A DNA stretch of 64,000 nucleotides. Origin: Promicromonospora sp. MEB111 (GTDB lineage: Bacteria > Actinomycetota > Actinomycetes > Actinomycetales > Cellulomonadaceae). The DNA lies in contig NZ_JARVSD010000016.1 in NCBI RefSeq assembly GCF_030209445.1, positions 248,001 through 312,000 on the forward strand, in the 5' to 3' direction. The notes under the pieces were generated by a model that was not told where the DNA came from, did no database searches, and was given only the letters and a program-made list of their open reading frames with translations. The position numbers and the translations under genes were made by a program. This document shows positions 25,918 to 34,974 of this stretch, piece by piece (position 1 is the first letter of the stretch; each line of letters begins with the position of its first letter).

Positions 25918-27905
25918 GCCGTTCCTCCCTCGGGATGCAGCGCCGCGGACCGCCCGGCGTCGGGGTGCCCGGCCAGCTCGGCCGGCGTGTAGTACTTCTC
26001 CAGCTCGGACAGGTCGAACAGCGCGAGCAGGTCGGGGCGCATGGGTTCCCGCTCGGCGGGTTCGACGGCGGTCCGGAGCACCACCGCCGCCCCGGAGCCG
26101 AGCCCCGAACCGTCCCGCACGCAGTGGGTGACCAGCACCCGGTGCCGCCACTCCGCGTCGAGCCCGGGGTGGTCCTCGCGGGTGTGCCCGCCGCGGCTCT
26201 CCGTGCGCAGCAGGGCCGAGGACGCGACGGCCTCGCTGACCATCAGCATGTTGCGCAGGTCCAGTGTCAGGTGCCAGCCCGGGTTGTACTGGCGGTGGCC
26301 CTCGACGACGACGTCGTGCACCCGGGCCCGCAGCTCGGCGAGCCGGTCGAGCGCGGCGACCACCTCGGACTCCGTGCGGATGATCCCGACCAGGTCGTTC
26401 ATCACGCGCTGCAGCTCGGCGTGCAGCGTGTAGGGGTTCTCGCCGCCGGCGCCGGCCGGGTGCGCGTCGAACGGCGCGAGCGTCATCGCGGCGGCCGCGG
26501 CGACGTCCGCCTCCCGGACGGCGGGACGGCGGTCCAGCCCGGCGACGTAGTCGGCCGCGCCGAGCCCCGCGCGCCGGCCGAACACCAGCAGGTCGGACAG
26601 CGAGTTGCCGCCGAGCCGGTTGGAGCCGTGCATCCCGCCGGCGCACTCCCCCGCGGCGAACAGCCCCGGCACCCGGGACTGCCCGGTGTCGGGGTCCACG
26701 GCGATGCCGCCCATCACGTAGTGGCAGGTGGGGCCCACCTCCATCTGCTCGGCCGTGATGTCGACGTCGGCCAGCTCCTTGAACTGGTGGTACATCGAGG
26801 GCAGACGCCGCCGGATCTCGTCGGCCGGCATGCGGCTGGCGATGTCGAGGTAGACGCCGCCGTGCGGCGAGCCGCGGCCCTCCTTGACCTCGGTGTTGAT
26901 GGCACGGGCCACCTCGTCGCGGGGCAGCAGGTCGGGCGTGCGGCGGTTGTTCTCCTGGTCGTCGTACCAGCGGTCCGCCTCGTCCTCGGACTGGGCGTAC
27001 TGGCCCTTGAAGACGTCGGGCACGTACCCGAACATGAACCGCTCGCCGTCCGAGTTGCGCAGCACGCCGCCGTCGCCGCGCACGCCCTCGGTCACGAGGA
27101 TGCCCTTGACGCTGGGCGGCCAGACCATCCCGGTGGGGTGGAACTGGACGAACTCCATGTCGATCAGGCTCGCCCCGGCGCGCAGCGCCAGGGCGTGGCC
27201 GTCGCCCGTGTACTCCCACGAGTTGGACGTGACCTGGAAGGACTTGCCGATGCCGCCCGTGGCCAGCACCACGGCGGGCGCCGAGAACTGCACGTGCCGG
27301 CCCGACTCCCGCCAGTACCCGAACGCCCCGGCGACGGCGCCGTGGTGCTCGGTCCCCGCGTCGGGGTCGGTCAGCAGCTCGGTGATCGTGCACTCCGCGA
27401 ACACCCGCAGCCGAGCCTCGAAGTCGCCGGTCTCGGCGTGGTCGGCCTGCTGCAGCGCGACGATCCGCTGCTGCAGGGTGCGCAGCAGCTCCAGCCCGGT
27501 CCGGTCGCCGACGTGCGCGAGGCGCGGGTAGGTGTGCCCGCCGAAGTGGCGCTGGCTGATCCGGCCGTCGGGCGTCCGGTCGAACAGGGCGCCGTACGTC
27601 TCCAGCTCCCAGACCCGGTCGGGCGCCTCCTTCGCGTGCAGCTCCGCCATCCGCCAGCTGTTGAGGAACTTGCCGCCGCGCATCGTGTCGCGGAAGTGCA
27701 CCTGCCAGGAGTCGTGCTCGTTGACGTTGCCCATGGCCGCCGCGCAGCCGCCCTCGGCCATCACGGTGTGCGCCTTGCCGAACAGCGACTTGCAGACGAT
27801 CGCCGTGCGCAGCCCGCGCTCGCGAGCCTCGATCGCGGCGCGCAGCCCCGCACCGCCCGCGCCGATCACGAGGACGTCGTAGTCGTGTCGTTCGATCTCG
27901 GTCAA
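25914..27905 (-). CDS. sdhA: Succinate dehydrogenase/fumarate reductase flavoprotein (Sdh1 type)
   Basis: The 663-residue protein has the FAD-binding start DYDVLVIGAGGAGLRAAIEA and the flavin-His segment KAHTVMAEGG. Substrate-site features are QFHPTGM, PTCHYVMGGIAVD and GLFAAGECAGGMHGSNRLGGNSL. It oxidises succinate to fumarate at the membrane face. The start is TTG at 27905, supported by GAGAGGA upstream and by the TEIERHDYDV N-terminus; the frame upstream has no family sequence. A 53-base gap separates it from the membrane-anchor gene. Confidence 0.93.
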   Translation of the reverse strand: MTEIERHDYDVLVIGAGGAGLRAAIEARERGLRTAIVCKSLFGKAHTVMAEGGCAAAMGNVNEHDSWQVHFRDTMRGGKFLNSWRMAELHAKEAPDRVWELETYGALFDRTPDGRISQRHFGGHTYPRLAHVGDRTGLELLRTLQQRIVALQQADHAETGDFEARLRVFAECTITELLTDPDAGTEHHGAVAGAFGYWRESGRHVQFSAPAVVLATGGIGKSFQVTSNSWEYTGDGHALALRAGASLIDMEFVQFHPTGMVWPPSVKGILVTEGVRGDGGVLRNSDGERFMFGYVPDVFKGQYAQSEDEADRWYDDQENNRRTPDLLPRDEVARAINTEVKEGRGSPHGGVYLDIASRMPADEIRRRLPSMYHQFKELADVDITAEQMEVGPTCHYVMGGIAVDPDTGQSRVPGLFAAGECAGGMHGSNRLGGNSLSDLLVFGRRAGLGAADYVAGLDRRPAVREADVAAAAAMTLAPFDAHPAGAGGENPYTLHAELQRVMNDLVGIIRTESEVVAALDRLAELRARVHDVVVEGHRQYNPGWHLTLDLRNMLMVSEAVASSALLRTESRGGHTREDHPGLDAEWRHRVLVTHCVRDGSGLGSGAAVVLRTAVEPAEREPMRPDLLALFDLSELEKYYTPAELAGHPDAGRSAALHPEGGTA

Positions 27906-27958
27906 GGCCGGGCTTCCTCTCCGACGGGCCGTGCGGTGGGTGCTGTCCGATGAGACGG

Positions 27959-28762
27959 CTATCCGATGAGCCGAAGGTCCGTGATCGTCCCGCGCGCGAC
28001 GAGCATCACGTACAGGTCCGTGAGGATCAGCGAGGCGAGCGTGATCCAGGCGAAGAACATGTGCCGCGTGTTGAGCGCGGAGATCCGGGTCCAGAACCAG
28101 TAGCGGACCGGGTGCTTCGAGAAGTGCGTGAGACGGCCGCCCATCACGTGCCGGCACGAGTGGCAGGACACCGTGTAGCACCACAGCAGGGCGACGTTGG
28201 CCAGCAGCACCAGGTTGCCGACGCCCACGACGAACCCGTCGTCGGGATGCCGGAACGCGACCAGCGCGTCGTACGTGTTCACCAGCGAGACCAGCACTGC
28301 GACGTAGAAGAAGTAGCGGTGCACGTTCTGCAGGACCAGCGGGAAGCGGGTCTCGCCCGTCTGCCGCGCGTGCGGCTCGGGCACCGCGCACGCCGCCGGC
28401 GCCAGCCAGAACGACCGGTAGTACGCCTTGCGGTAGTAGTAGCAGGTCAGCCGGAAGCCCAGCAGGAACGGCAGGCTGAGGGCCGCGTACGGGATCAGCG
28501 GGTGGTCCGGCAGGAACATGCCGAAGTGCGAGGACCCCGGTTCCGACGCGCACCCGAGCGAGACGCACGGCGAGTAGAACGGCGTCAGGTAGCGCTCGTC
28601 CGCGAAGAAGTACTGCTGCTGGAAGGCCCGCACGCCGCCGTAGACGACGAAGACCAGGAGGCCGGCCGCCGTCGCCGCCGGGGCGAGCCACCACCGGTCC
28701 GTGCGCAGCGTGCGGGCCCCGACGGCGGCGCGCCCGGGGGCGTCGACCCCGCGCGCCGTCAC
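27959..28762 (-). CDS. sdhC: Succinate dehydrogenase membrane anchor (Sdh1 SdhC type)
   Basis: The 267-residue protein has five hydrophobic helices and conserved segments YFFADERYLTPFYSPCVSLGC, CYYYRKAYYRSFW, NVHRYFFY and CYTVSCHSCRH. This is the long anchor of mycobacterial-type Sdh1, not the short haem-b SdhC/SdhD pair. I recall that a published mycobacterial Sdh1 structure has a Rieske-type [2Fe-2S] cluster in this subunit; C66, C71, C200/C203 and nearby His residues are candidate ligands here. The GTG start shares four bases with the stop of the small upstream gene. Confidence 0.85.
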   Translation of the reverse strand: MTARGVDAPGRAAVGARTLRTDRWWLAPAATAAGLLVFVVYGGVRAFQQQYFFADERYLTPFYSPCVSLGCASEPGSSHFGMFLPDHPLIPYAALSLPFLLGFRLTCYYYRKAYYRSFWLAPAACAVPEPHARQTGETRFPLVLQNVHRYFFYVAVLVSLVNTYDALVAFRHPDDGFVVGVGNLVLLANVALLWCYTVSCHSCRHVMGGRLTHFSKHPVRYWFWTRISALNTRHMFFAWITLASLILTDLYVMLVARGTITDLRLIG

Positions 28763-29046
28763 GACCGGTCGCCGTGGTAGCCGCCGAGCCCCTCGTCGTC
28801 GGCATCGCTGAACATCGACTCGTCCAGCGGGGTGTCGGGCACGACGACGTGCTCGGGAACCAGGTCCGGGACGCCTCGCGCGGGGTGCACCGCGGCGAGC
28901 TCGCCCGCGTCGATCTCCAGCCGCTCCAGGTCGTTCACCAGCCGGCGCACCTCGGGTGCGTCGCCGAAGGCGCCGCGCACGTCGGCGACGCTACGACGCA
29001 GCTGCTCGATCGAACGGCGCAGCGTCGCGAACTCGGTGGTCGTCAT
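28759..29046 (-). CDS. Small conserved protein leading the Sdh1 operon (Rv0250c-like position)
   Basis: The 95-residue acidic product has an N-terminal coiled-coil-like helix (EFATLRRSIEQLRRSVADVRGAF) and a Pro-rich, Asp/Glu-rich tail. No catalytic motif is visible. The ATG follows GGAGGTGTC. It is the first gene of the sdh operon and overlaps sdhC by four bases. A small unknown gene holds the same place in the mycobacterial sdh1 locus, so a structural or assembly role is likely. Confidence 0.7.
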   Translation of the reverse strand: MTTTEFATLRRSIEQLRRSVADVRGAFGDAPEVRRLVNDLERLEIDAGELAAVHPARGVPDLVPEHVVVPDTPLDESMFSDADDEGLGGYHGDRS

Positions 29047-29255
29047 GGGACACCTCCTTGGCGACGCGCCTCACCCCGTCGTGAGGTGCGTCACACCAGA
29101 CTCTGCCGTGTCTGTCCCGGTGAGGCAAGGGCGAACCCGGCGCGGGACCGGAGCGTGACAGGAACGAGACGTGTGAGCATGACCGTGCTGTGCCAGGCCC
29201 TGACCCAGAGGCTCGACGTCGCCCCGGCACACCTGCACCAGCCCGCCCCCTGACC

Positions 29256-29261
29256 TAGCGT
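29256..29261 (+). promoter_or_regulatory. -10 box for a leaderless ferritin transcript
   Basis: TAGCGT ends 7 bases before the ATG at 29269. No ribosome site is present, which fits a leaderless mRNA. Confidence 0.5.
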
Positions 29262-29268
29262 TGTCCCC

Positions 29269-29814
29269 ATGACGACGACCGATCCGAACTCCGAGTACCT
29301 GCGACTGCTGGGCGAGCAGGTGGGCCACGAGTTCGCGGCGCACCTGCAGTACGTGGCGATCGCGGTGTGGTTCGACAGCCACGACCTGCCGCAGCTCGCC
29401 GCGCACTTCTACCGGCAGGCGCTCGAGGAGCGCAACCACGGCATGATGATCGTGCAGTACCACCTCGACCGTTCGCTGCCCGTGCGCATCCCGGGCACCC
29501 CCGAGGTGCGCAACGACTTCGCGAACGTGCTGGAGCCGCTGCAGCTCGCGCTCGACCAGGAGCAGCAGGTCACCAACCAGATCGAGGCGATCTTCCGCGC
29601 GGCACGCGCCGAGGGCGACGCGCTCGGCGAGCAGTTCCTGCTGTGGTTCCTGGAGGAGCAGGTCGAGGAGGTCGCGGCAGCGAACACCCTCGTGACCGTC
29701 GCGAAGCGCGCCGGCGACAACCTGTTCGACCTGGAGAACTACGTGGCCCGCGAGACCATCGGCGACTCGGGCGAGTCGGCGGCGGCACCCCGCGCGGCGG
29801 GCGGGGGGCTCTGA
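29269..29814 (+). CDS. Ferritin (non-haem, iron storage)
   Basis: The 181-residue four-helix protein has ferroxidase-type ligands: E in GHEFAAHLQY, the EERNH segment, and a later Glu in EEQVEEVAA. It has the length of BfrB/FtnA-type ferritins, with a short Gly-rich tail. It oxidises Fe(II) and stores the mineral inside a 24-subunit shell in the cytoplasm. A leaderless -10 is 7 bases upstream. No Fur-type or IdeR-type box is obvious in the 200 bases before it. Confidence 0.88.
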   Translation: MTTTDPNSEYLRLLGEQVGHEFAAHLQYVAIAVWFDSHDLPQLAAHFYRQALEERNHGMMIVQYHLDRSLPVRIPGTPEVRNDFANVLEPLQLALDQEQQVTNQIEAIFRAARAEGDALGEQFLLWFLEEQVEEVAAANTLVTVAKRAGDNLFDLENYVARETIGDSGESAAAPRAAGGGL

Positions 29815-29816
29815 CC

Positions 29817-30203
29817 TCAGGCCGGCTCCGAGTACACGTCTGGTCCGCCCTCGTCGAGCTCGTCGAGCAGGTCCTCGAGGGCGACCAGACCGTCCAGCCG
29901 GAACTCGTAGGGCACCGCCAGGAGGGCGCCGCTCGTCCGCTCCACGACCGGCAGGGGCTCGCCGGTCCGGTCCTCGCCGACCTTGCCCTCGGGGATCGCG
30001 TCCTCGACCAGGTGCGCCGTGGGGACCCGGTCCGGGTCGAGATTCTCGTACGCGTCTACCAGCAGGGCGTCGAGCACCTTCCGCAGCCGCGCCCGCTCCT
30101 CCGGCTCCGCCGAGGTCAGGGCCGCGAGCAGCCCGGGCTCGAACGCCCACCCGGGGTCGGGCAGGGGGACGGTGTGCGCCACGCCTTCGACGTCGAACCA
30201 CAT
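29817..30203 (-). CDS. Hypothetical protein, 128 residues
   Basis: Starts MWFDVEGVAHTVPLPDPGWAFEPGLL at 30203, chosen for the GAGGGG ribosome site; the frame continues to 30293 without one. The sequence is acidic, soluble and has no helix-turn-helix, signal peptide or membrane segment. I do not recognise a family. It converges on the ferritin gene with a 2-base gap. Confidence 0.6.
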   Translation of the reverse strand: MWFDVEGVAHTVPLPDPGWAFEPGLLAALTSAEPEERARLRKVLDALLVDAYENLDPDRVPTAHLVEDAIPEGKVGEDRTGEPLPVVERTSGALLAVPYEFRLDGLVALEDLLDELDEGGPDVYSEPA

Positions 30204-30319
30204 GATGCCCCTCGATCCCGCCCGGTGGGTACGGACCTGGGGTTCAGGTCCGCACTGACGGAAGCAACCTAGAGAACACCTGACCGTCCGCACAAGGCGG
30301 TCGCGGGTGAACCTTTCGG

Positions 30320-31651
30320 TCAGGCCGGCGCCGGCGGGATGTTCTGGTTCAGGTGGAACACGTTCTCCGGGTCGTACGCGCGCTTGACCTCCGCGAGCCG
30401 CGCCAGCTTCGCCGGCGGGTAGGCCCGGCGGACGCCGGCCGCGCCGTCGTCGGCCAGGACGTTGACGTAGACGCCGCTGGCGTACGGCTCCAGCAGGGCC
30501 GCGTTCGTGCGGGCGGCGGCGATCCGCCGCTCGTCCTCGGCCGGGTCGGTCCAGCCGGTCGCCACGACGTACTCGAACCGCGCGTCGCGCTGGCTGAACG
30601 CGGTCTCGTCGTCGGGCACCTCCGCGATGGCGCCGCCGTAGGCCTGGAGGCCGGCCCGCACCTCGGGGTCGTGGGCGAGCAGCGCCTCCAGCGCGGCGTC
30701 GGGCAGCTCGCGGAAGTAGTGGCCCTTCCAGTAGCGGCGCACGGCGTGCCCCCTGACGCTGTCCTCCCGGGTCTGCAGGTCCAGGTAGGACAGCTCCTCG
30801 GCCCGGCGGGCCGCCGGCGTGCCCAGCGCGTCGAGCTCCCGCGCGTGCGTACGGCCCTCCTCCGGGTCGCCCACCCAGACGAAGCCGAACGTCGCGACGC
30901 CGTCGTGCACGGCCGCGGTGTAGGTGGCCTGCCGCGGGGCGTAGGCGCTAAGGTCGCGCCACCGGAAGGCGGCGGACGACGCGTCCCCTGACCCGACCGC
31001 GCCGATTGGGAAGTCGAGCTCCACGCCGAGTGCGCGCGTGCCCGTCGGGTGCAGCCGGAACTCGAACTCGGTCACCACGCCGAAGTTGCCGCCCCCGCCG
31101 CGCAGCGCCCAGAACAGCTCGGACCGCTCGTCCGCCGAGGCCCGCACCACCTCGCCGGCCGCCGTCACCACCTCGAAGGCCACGACGTTGTCGCAGGCCA
31201 GGCCGTACTGGCGGGCCAGCCACCCCATGCCCCCGCCCAGGGTGAGCCCGCCGACGCCGGTGTGCGAGACGTTCCCGGCCGTCGTCGCCAGGCCGTGCGG
31301 CTGGGTCGCCGCGTCGAGCGCGCCGAGCAGGGCCCCGCCCTGCACCCACGCCCGCCGGCGCTCCGGGTCGACGCGGACCTCGCCCATGGGCGTGAGGTCG
31401 ATCATCAGCCCGCCGTCCGGCACCGCGTGCCCGACGACGCTGTGCCCGCCGCAACGGACCCCCACCTCCAGGCCCTCGCGCCGGGCCAGCGCCAGCGCCG
31501 CGACCACGTCGTCCGCCGTGCGGCACCGGACCACCAGGGCCGGGCGGTGGTCCACCATCGCGTTCCACACCGTGCGGGCCTCGTCGAACCCGGCGTCGCC
31601 CGGACGCCGCAGGTCGAGCTCCGTCGCCGCCGGGTCTTCCGTGATGTCCAT
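30320..31651 (-). CDS. FAD-binding berberine-bridge-like oxidoreductase
   Basis: The 443-residue product has an FAD_binding_4 domain with GVRCGGHSVVGHAV, whose His normally bonds to the flavin 8-alpha carbon. GVGGLTLGGGMGWLARQYGLACDNV follows, and it ends in a BBE domain (YDPENVFHLNQNIPP). Where two-bond family members have a Cys, this one reads GNVSHTGVGG, so the flavin is probably linked by His only. No signal peptide is present, so it is probably cytoplasmic. Substrates in the family range from sugars to alkaloids; none can be assigned. Confidence 0.85.
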   Translation of the reverse strand: MDITEDPAATELDLRRPGDAGFDEARTVWNAMVDHRPALVVRCRTADDVVAALALARREGLEVGVRCGGHSVVGHAVPDGGLMIDLTPMGEVRVDPERRRAWVQGGALLGALDAATQPHGLATTAGNVSHTGVGGLTLGGGMGWLARQYGLACDNVVAFEVVTAAGEVVRASADERSELFWALRGGGGNFGVVTEFEFRLHPTGTRALGVELDFPIGAVGSGDASSAAFRWRDLSAYAPRQATYTAAVHDGVATFGFVWVGDPEEGRTHARELDALGTPAARRAEELSYLDLQTREDSVRGHAVRRYWKGHYFRELPDAALEALLAHDPEVRAGLQAYGGAIAEVPDDETAFSQRDARFEYVVATGWTDPAEDERRIAAARTNAALLEPYASGVYVNVLADDGAAGVRRAYPPAKLARLAEVKRAYDPENVFHLNQNIPPAPA

Positions 31652-31812
31652 GCTGCCGTCTCCTCGCGCCTCGTGGGACCGTGCTGCAGGAGAGACCGTC
31701 CGTCGCCGCCGGACTCATCGGGGTGCGCAGGACCAGCCCGCGACGAGCCGGAGACCGCGCCGCAGCCAGGTAATTTGTTGCCGCCGCTCCCGGGCCTTGG
31801 GACCATGACCGG

Positions 31813-32334
31813 GTGACGTCGCCGCTGACCGACGAGAGTCCGAACGCGCCCCTGCGGCTGCGTCCCCCACGACATGCCGTCGACCCGCGCGCCGTGGGCT
31901 GGTGGGCCCTCCAGTGGGTCCTGCTGACGGCGGTGCCCGTCGTCGTCCTGGTGGTGCTGGGCCTGCTGATCCCGCCCGCCCGCTTCTGGCTGTTCCTGCC
32001 GGCCGGCATCCTCGCCGTCCTCGGGGCGGCCGCCGCGCTCGCCCTGCCCCGGCTGTGGTTCCGCCACCACCGCTGGGAGGTCACCGACGAGGCCGTCTAC
32101 ACCCGGACCGGCTGGTTCTTCCAGGAGTGGCGGGTCGCCCCGCTCTCCCGGATCCAGACCGTCGACACCGCCCGCGGCCCGCTGGAGCAGCGCTTCGGCC
32201 TCGCCACGCTCACGGTGACGACGGCGTCCGCCCGGGGAGCCGTGAAGATCGAGGGACTCGACGCCGAGACGGCCGCCGACCTCGCCGCCGGCCTGACCGT
32301 CGCCACCCAGGCCACACCCGAGGACGCGACCTGA
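31813..32334 (+). CDS. Bacterial PH-domain membrane protein (YdbS-like)
   Basis: In the 173-residue product, two helices (about 30-75) precede a bPH2 domain with RWEVTDEAVYTRTGWFFQEWRVAPLSRIQTVDTARGPLEQRFGL. The GTG start lacks a clear ribosome site; GACCAT ends 6 bases upstream and may be a leaderless -10. It sits directly before a larger PH-domain protein, the usual YdbS/YdbT pairing. The pair has been linked to membrane stress, but its mechanism is not known. Confidence 0.82.
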   Translation: MTSPLTDESPNAPLRLRPPRHAVDPRAVGWWALQWVLLTAVPVVVLVVLGLLIPPARFWLFLPAGILAVLGAAAALALPRLWFRHHRWEVTDEAVYTRTGWFFQEWRVAPLSRIQTVDTARGPLEQRFGLATLTVTTASARGAVKIEGLDAETAADLAAGLTVATQATPEDAT

Positions 32335-33920
32335 GCGCCGCCGACGACGGCCCGACGCCCGAGAGCCCCGCGCCCGACGACCTCACCTGGGAGCGCCTGG
32401 ACCGCCGGGCCTACCTGGCCGGCGCCGTGTACACGCTCGGCCCCGCCGGGGGCGCGGCCCTCGTCACGGGGTACTGGCTGGCCGTGGGCAGCGGGATCGG
32501 GTTCGCGCTCTCCTGGGTGCTGCCCCCGCTGGTGCTCGCGGTGGTCGCGGGCGGCGTGGCCGGCGAGTGGATGCGGCGCGTCACCCGGTACCGCGTGGAC
32601 CCGGAACGGTTCCACGTGCGCACCGGCGTCGTCGTGCGCAAGCGCCTGGCCCTGCGGCGGGAGCGGATCCGCTCGGTGGACCTGACCGCCGACCCCGTGC
32701 TGCGCGTGCTCGGCACGGCCACCGTCCGGGTGGGTACGGGCGAGCAGGCCGGGACCGAGGGGACGGTCACCCTCTGGCCGCTGCGCCGCACGGACGCGGA
32801 GGCGCTGCGCGCCACCCTGCTCGCGCACGCCGCACGCCCCGCCGACGGGGCAGAAGGCGCCGACGACGGTGCCCTGGCCCGCTTCGACCGCCGCTGGATC
32901 CGGTTCGCCCCGCTGTCGTTCCTCACCCCGGCGCTGGGCGCGGCGGCCGCCGGCGGTCTGATCCAGGTGTCCGAGTGGTTCGGCCTGCAGGAGGAGCTGT
33001 TCGAGACGATCGGGTCGTGGTTCGGCCTCGCCCCGGCCGTGCTCGTCGCCGTGCTGATGGGCGTGGGCCTGTTCGTCGTGGGCGGCGTGGCCACCGTCGC
33101 GCTGTGGGTCGAGTACTGGTGGAACCACACGCTGGACCGGCAGGCCGACGGCACCCTGCACGTGCGGCGCGGGCTGCTCACCACCCGGTCGATCACGCTC
33201 GAGGAGTCCCGGCTGCGCGGCGTCGAGCTCGTGGAGCCGCTCACCGCGCGGCTCGCGGGCGGGGCGCGCGTGGACGCCGTCGCGACCGGGCTGGCCACGG
33301 GCGAGGAGGACAAGACCGACAGCAAGACCCTGCTGCCCGTCGCGCCCAAGGAGCTCGCCGACCGGGTCGCCGCGGACGTGCTGCGCGAGCCGGACACCTC
33401 GCCGACGGCGGCGCCGCTCACCGGGCACCCGGTCGCCGCGCGCGGCCGGCGGCTGCGCCGGGCGCTGGCCACCGTGCTCGTGACCGAGGCCGTGCTCGTG
33501 GTGCTCGGTCTGCTGCTCACGCCCGTGCTGCTGCACATCGCCTGGATCAGCGCGCTGGTGCTCGTGCCGCTGGCGATCGTGCTGGCGCTGGACGCCTACC
33601 GCGCGCTCGGCCACACGCTGACCGAGCGCTACCTGGTCGCGCGCAGCGGCACCGTGCGCCGCGCCACCGTGGCGCTCCAGCGGCGCGGCATCGTGGGCTG
33701 GACCGTGCGGCAGTCGGTGTTCCAGCGCCGGGCCGGGCTCGTCACCGTGCTCGCGACCACCGCGGCCGGTTCCGGCGCGTACGCGGTGCGCGACGCCGCC
33801 GAGCCGGACGGCCTGGCGCTCGCCGACGCCGCGGTGCCGGGCCTGCTGCGGCCGTTCCTCGTGGCCGGGCCGGCGAGCGAGCCCGTCAGCGCACCCGGAC
33901 CGCACCCGGCTGGACGGTGA
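32331..33920 (+). CDS. Bacterial PH-domain membrane protein (YdbT-like)
   Basis: The 529-residue product has four to six helices and three PH-like segments, for example TRYRVDPERFHVRTGVVVRKRLALRRERIRSVDL. Reading from 32331 needs a CTG start within CTGA, overlapping the previous stop. No ATG or GTG with a ribosome site lies close by, so a rare CTG start or a GTG near 32427 must be used. Its 3' end overlaps the opposing lipid-kinase gene by 35 bases. Confidence 0.75.
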   Translation: MSAADDGPTPESPAPDDLTWERLDRRAYLAGAVYTLGPAGGAALVTGYWLAVGSGIGFALSWVLPPLVLAVVAGGVAGEWMRRVTRYRVDPERFHVRTGVVVRKRLALRRERIRSVDLTADPVLRVLGTATVRVGTGEQAGTEGTVTLWPLRRTDAEALRATLLAHAARPADGAEGADDGALARFDRRWIRFAPLSFLTPALGAAAAGGLIQVSEWFGLQEELFETIGSWFGLAPAVLVAVLMGVGLFVVGGVATVALWVEYWWNHTLDRQADGTLHVRRGLLTTRSITLEESRLRGVELVEPLTARLAGGARVDAVATGLATGEEDKTDSKTLLPVAPKELADRVAADVLREPDTSPTAAPLTGHPVAARGRRLRRALATVLVTEAVLVVLGLLLTPVLLHIAWISALVLVPLAIVLALDAYRALGHTLTERYLVARSGTVRRATVALQRRGIVGWTVRQSVFQRRAGLVTVLATTAAGSGAYAVRDAAEPDGLALADAAVPGLLRPFLVAGPASEPVSAPGPHPAGR

Positions 33921-34845
33921 CGGCGGCGCGGGTCGACTCCCCCAGGTCCTCGCCGTCGATCTCGAACACGCGCGGCTCACTGAGCTCGATCTCCAGGTTC
34001 TCCAGCCGGCGGTGGGTCGCGCTCTCGCTGCTCTCGGCCGAGGCCCCGCCCGAGAGGACACGCTTAATGCCGTTGTCCCAGACCATGTTCCGCAGCGTGT
34101 CGACCCACCCGGCGGCGCCGTCGGCGCTCAGGACCAGCAGGTCCAGCTCGCCGTCCCCGGGGTCGGCGTCGGGCAGGAGGGTGATGCCGGCCTGGAGCAT
34201 GCCGCAGTTGCCCACCAGCAGCGTGTGGGCGCTGCCGCGCTCCAGCACCCGGCCGTCGGCCGTGATCCGGACGTCCAGGGTGCCGCTGGCGGACAGCGCG
34301 CGTCCCAGGGACTCGACGTAGGCGAGCCAGCCCACCTTGTCCTTGAGGTCGTCGTCGGTCTCGGTGATCATGTGCGCGTCGAGCCCGAACCCGGCCATGA
34401 CCGCGAACGCGTGACGTCGCGTGCCGCCGTCGAGATCGATCTCGAGCCAGCCCACGTCGATGGTGCGCGGGCGGCCGCTCAGCACCCGGCGGAAGGCCGC
34501 GGACGCGCCGGTGAGGGGCACCCCGAGGTTGCGGGCGAGCAGGTTGCCGGTGCCGAGCGGCACGATGCCCAGCTCGACGTCGGCGCCCGACTGCGCGAGG
34601 TGCTCCGCGACGGCCCGGACCGTCCCGTCCCCGCCCGCGGCCACGACCACCTCGGCCCCCGCCTCGATCGCCCGCTCGGCCGCGCCCTGGCCGGGATCGT
34701 CCTCGGTCGTCCCGAACCACAGCACCGTCTCGCGCCACCGCGGGTCGGCGAGGCGCTCGGCGGCCACGGCCTTGTCCAGCGCGGTGTCGAGGGCCTGCCT
34801 GGTCGTCTTGGCGGGGTTCCAGATGATGCCGAGGCGTGCGGTCAT
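33886..34845 (-). CDS. Diacylglycerol-kinase-family lipid kinase
   Basis: The 319-residue product starts TARLGIIWNPAKT, followed by the nucleotide motif VVAAGGDGTVRAV and IVPLGTGNLLARNLGVPL, the DAGK catalytic-domain signature. The C-terminal half is the lipid-binding sandwich with GNCGMLQAGITLLPDADPGDGELDL. Such YegS/DgkB-like enzymes phosphorylate diacylglycerol or related lipids. The start at 34845 is the family-like N-terminus; the frame extends upstream without homology. Confidence 0.87.
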   Translation of the reverse strand: MTARLGIIWNPAKTTRQALDTALDKAVAAERLADPRWRETVLWFGTTEDDPGQGAAERAIEAGAEVVVAAGGDGTVRAVAEHLAQSGADVELGIVPLGTGNLLARNLGVPLTGASAAFRRVLSGRPRTIDVGWLEIDLDGGTRRHAFAVMAGFGLDAHMITETDDDLKDKVGWLAYVESLGRALSASGTLDVRITADGRVLERGSAHTLLVGNCGMLQAGITLLPDADPGDGELDLLVLSADGAAGWVDTLRNMVWDNGIKRVLSGGASAESSESATHRRLENLEIELSEPRVFEIDGEDLGESTRAAVTVQPGAVRVR

Positions 34846-34974
34846 GGCGCCATGCTCGCACGCCGGGGGGCACGGCACGGGTGCGGGCACAGCACGTCAC
34901 CCTTCTGGCCGGGACGGTCGTCGCGTGCGTCGTGGTCGCCGCGACGGTCTCCCGTCCTGTGCCAAGATCTGCCG

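Noticed and set aside
26714-27393. Possible extra genes inside sdhA on either strand
   Set aside because: They lie wholly inside the well-supported flavoprotein and lack ribosome sites and conserved motifs.
25914-28805. 963-residue sdhA reading with a long N-terminal extension
   Set aside because: The extension overlaps the sdhC gene and has shadow composition; TTG 27905 with GAGAGGA gives the family N-terminus.
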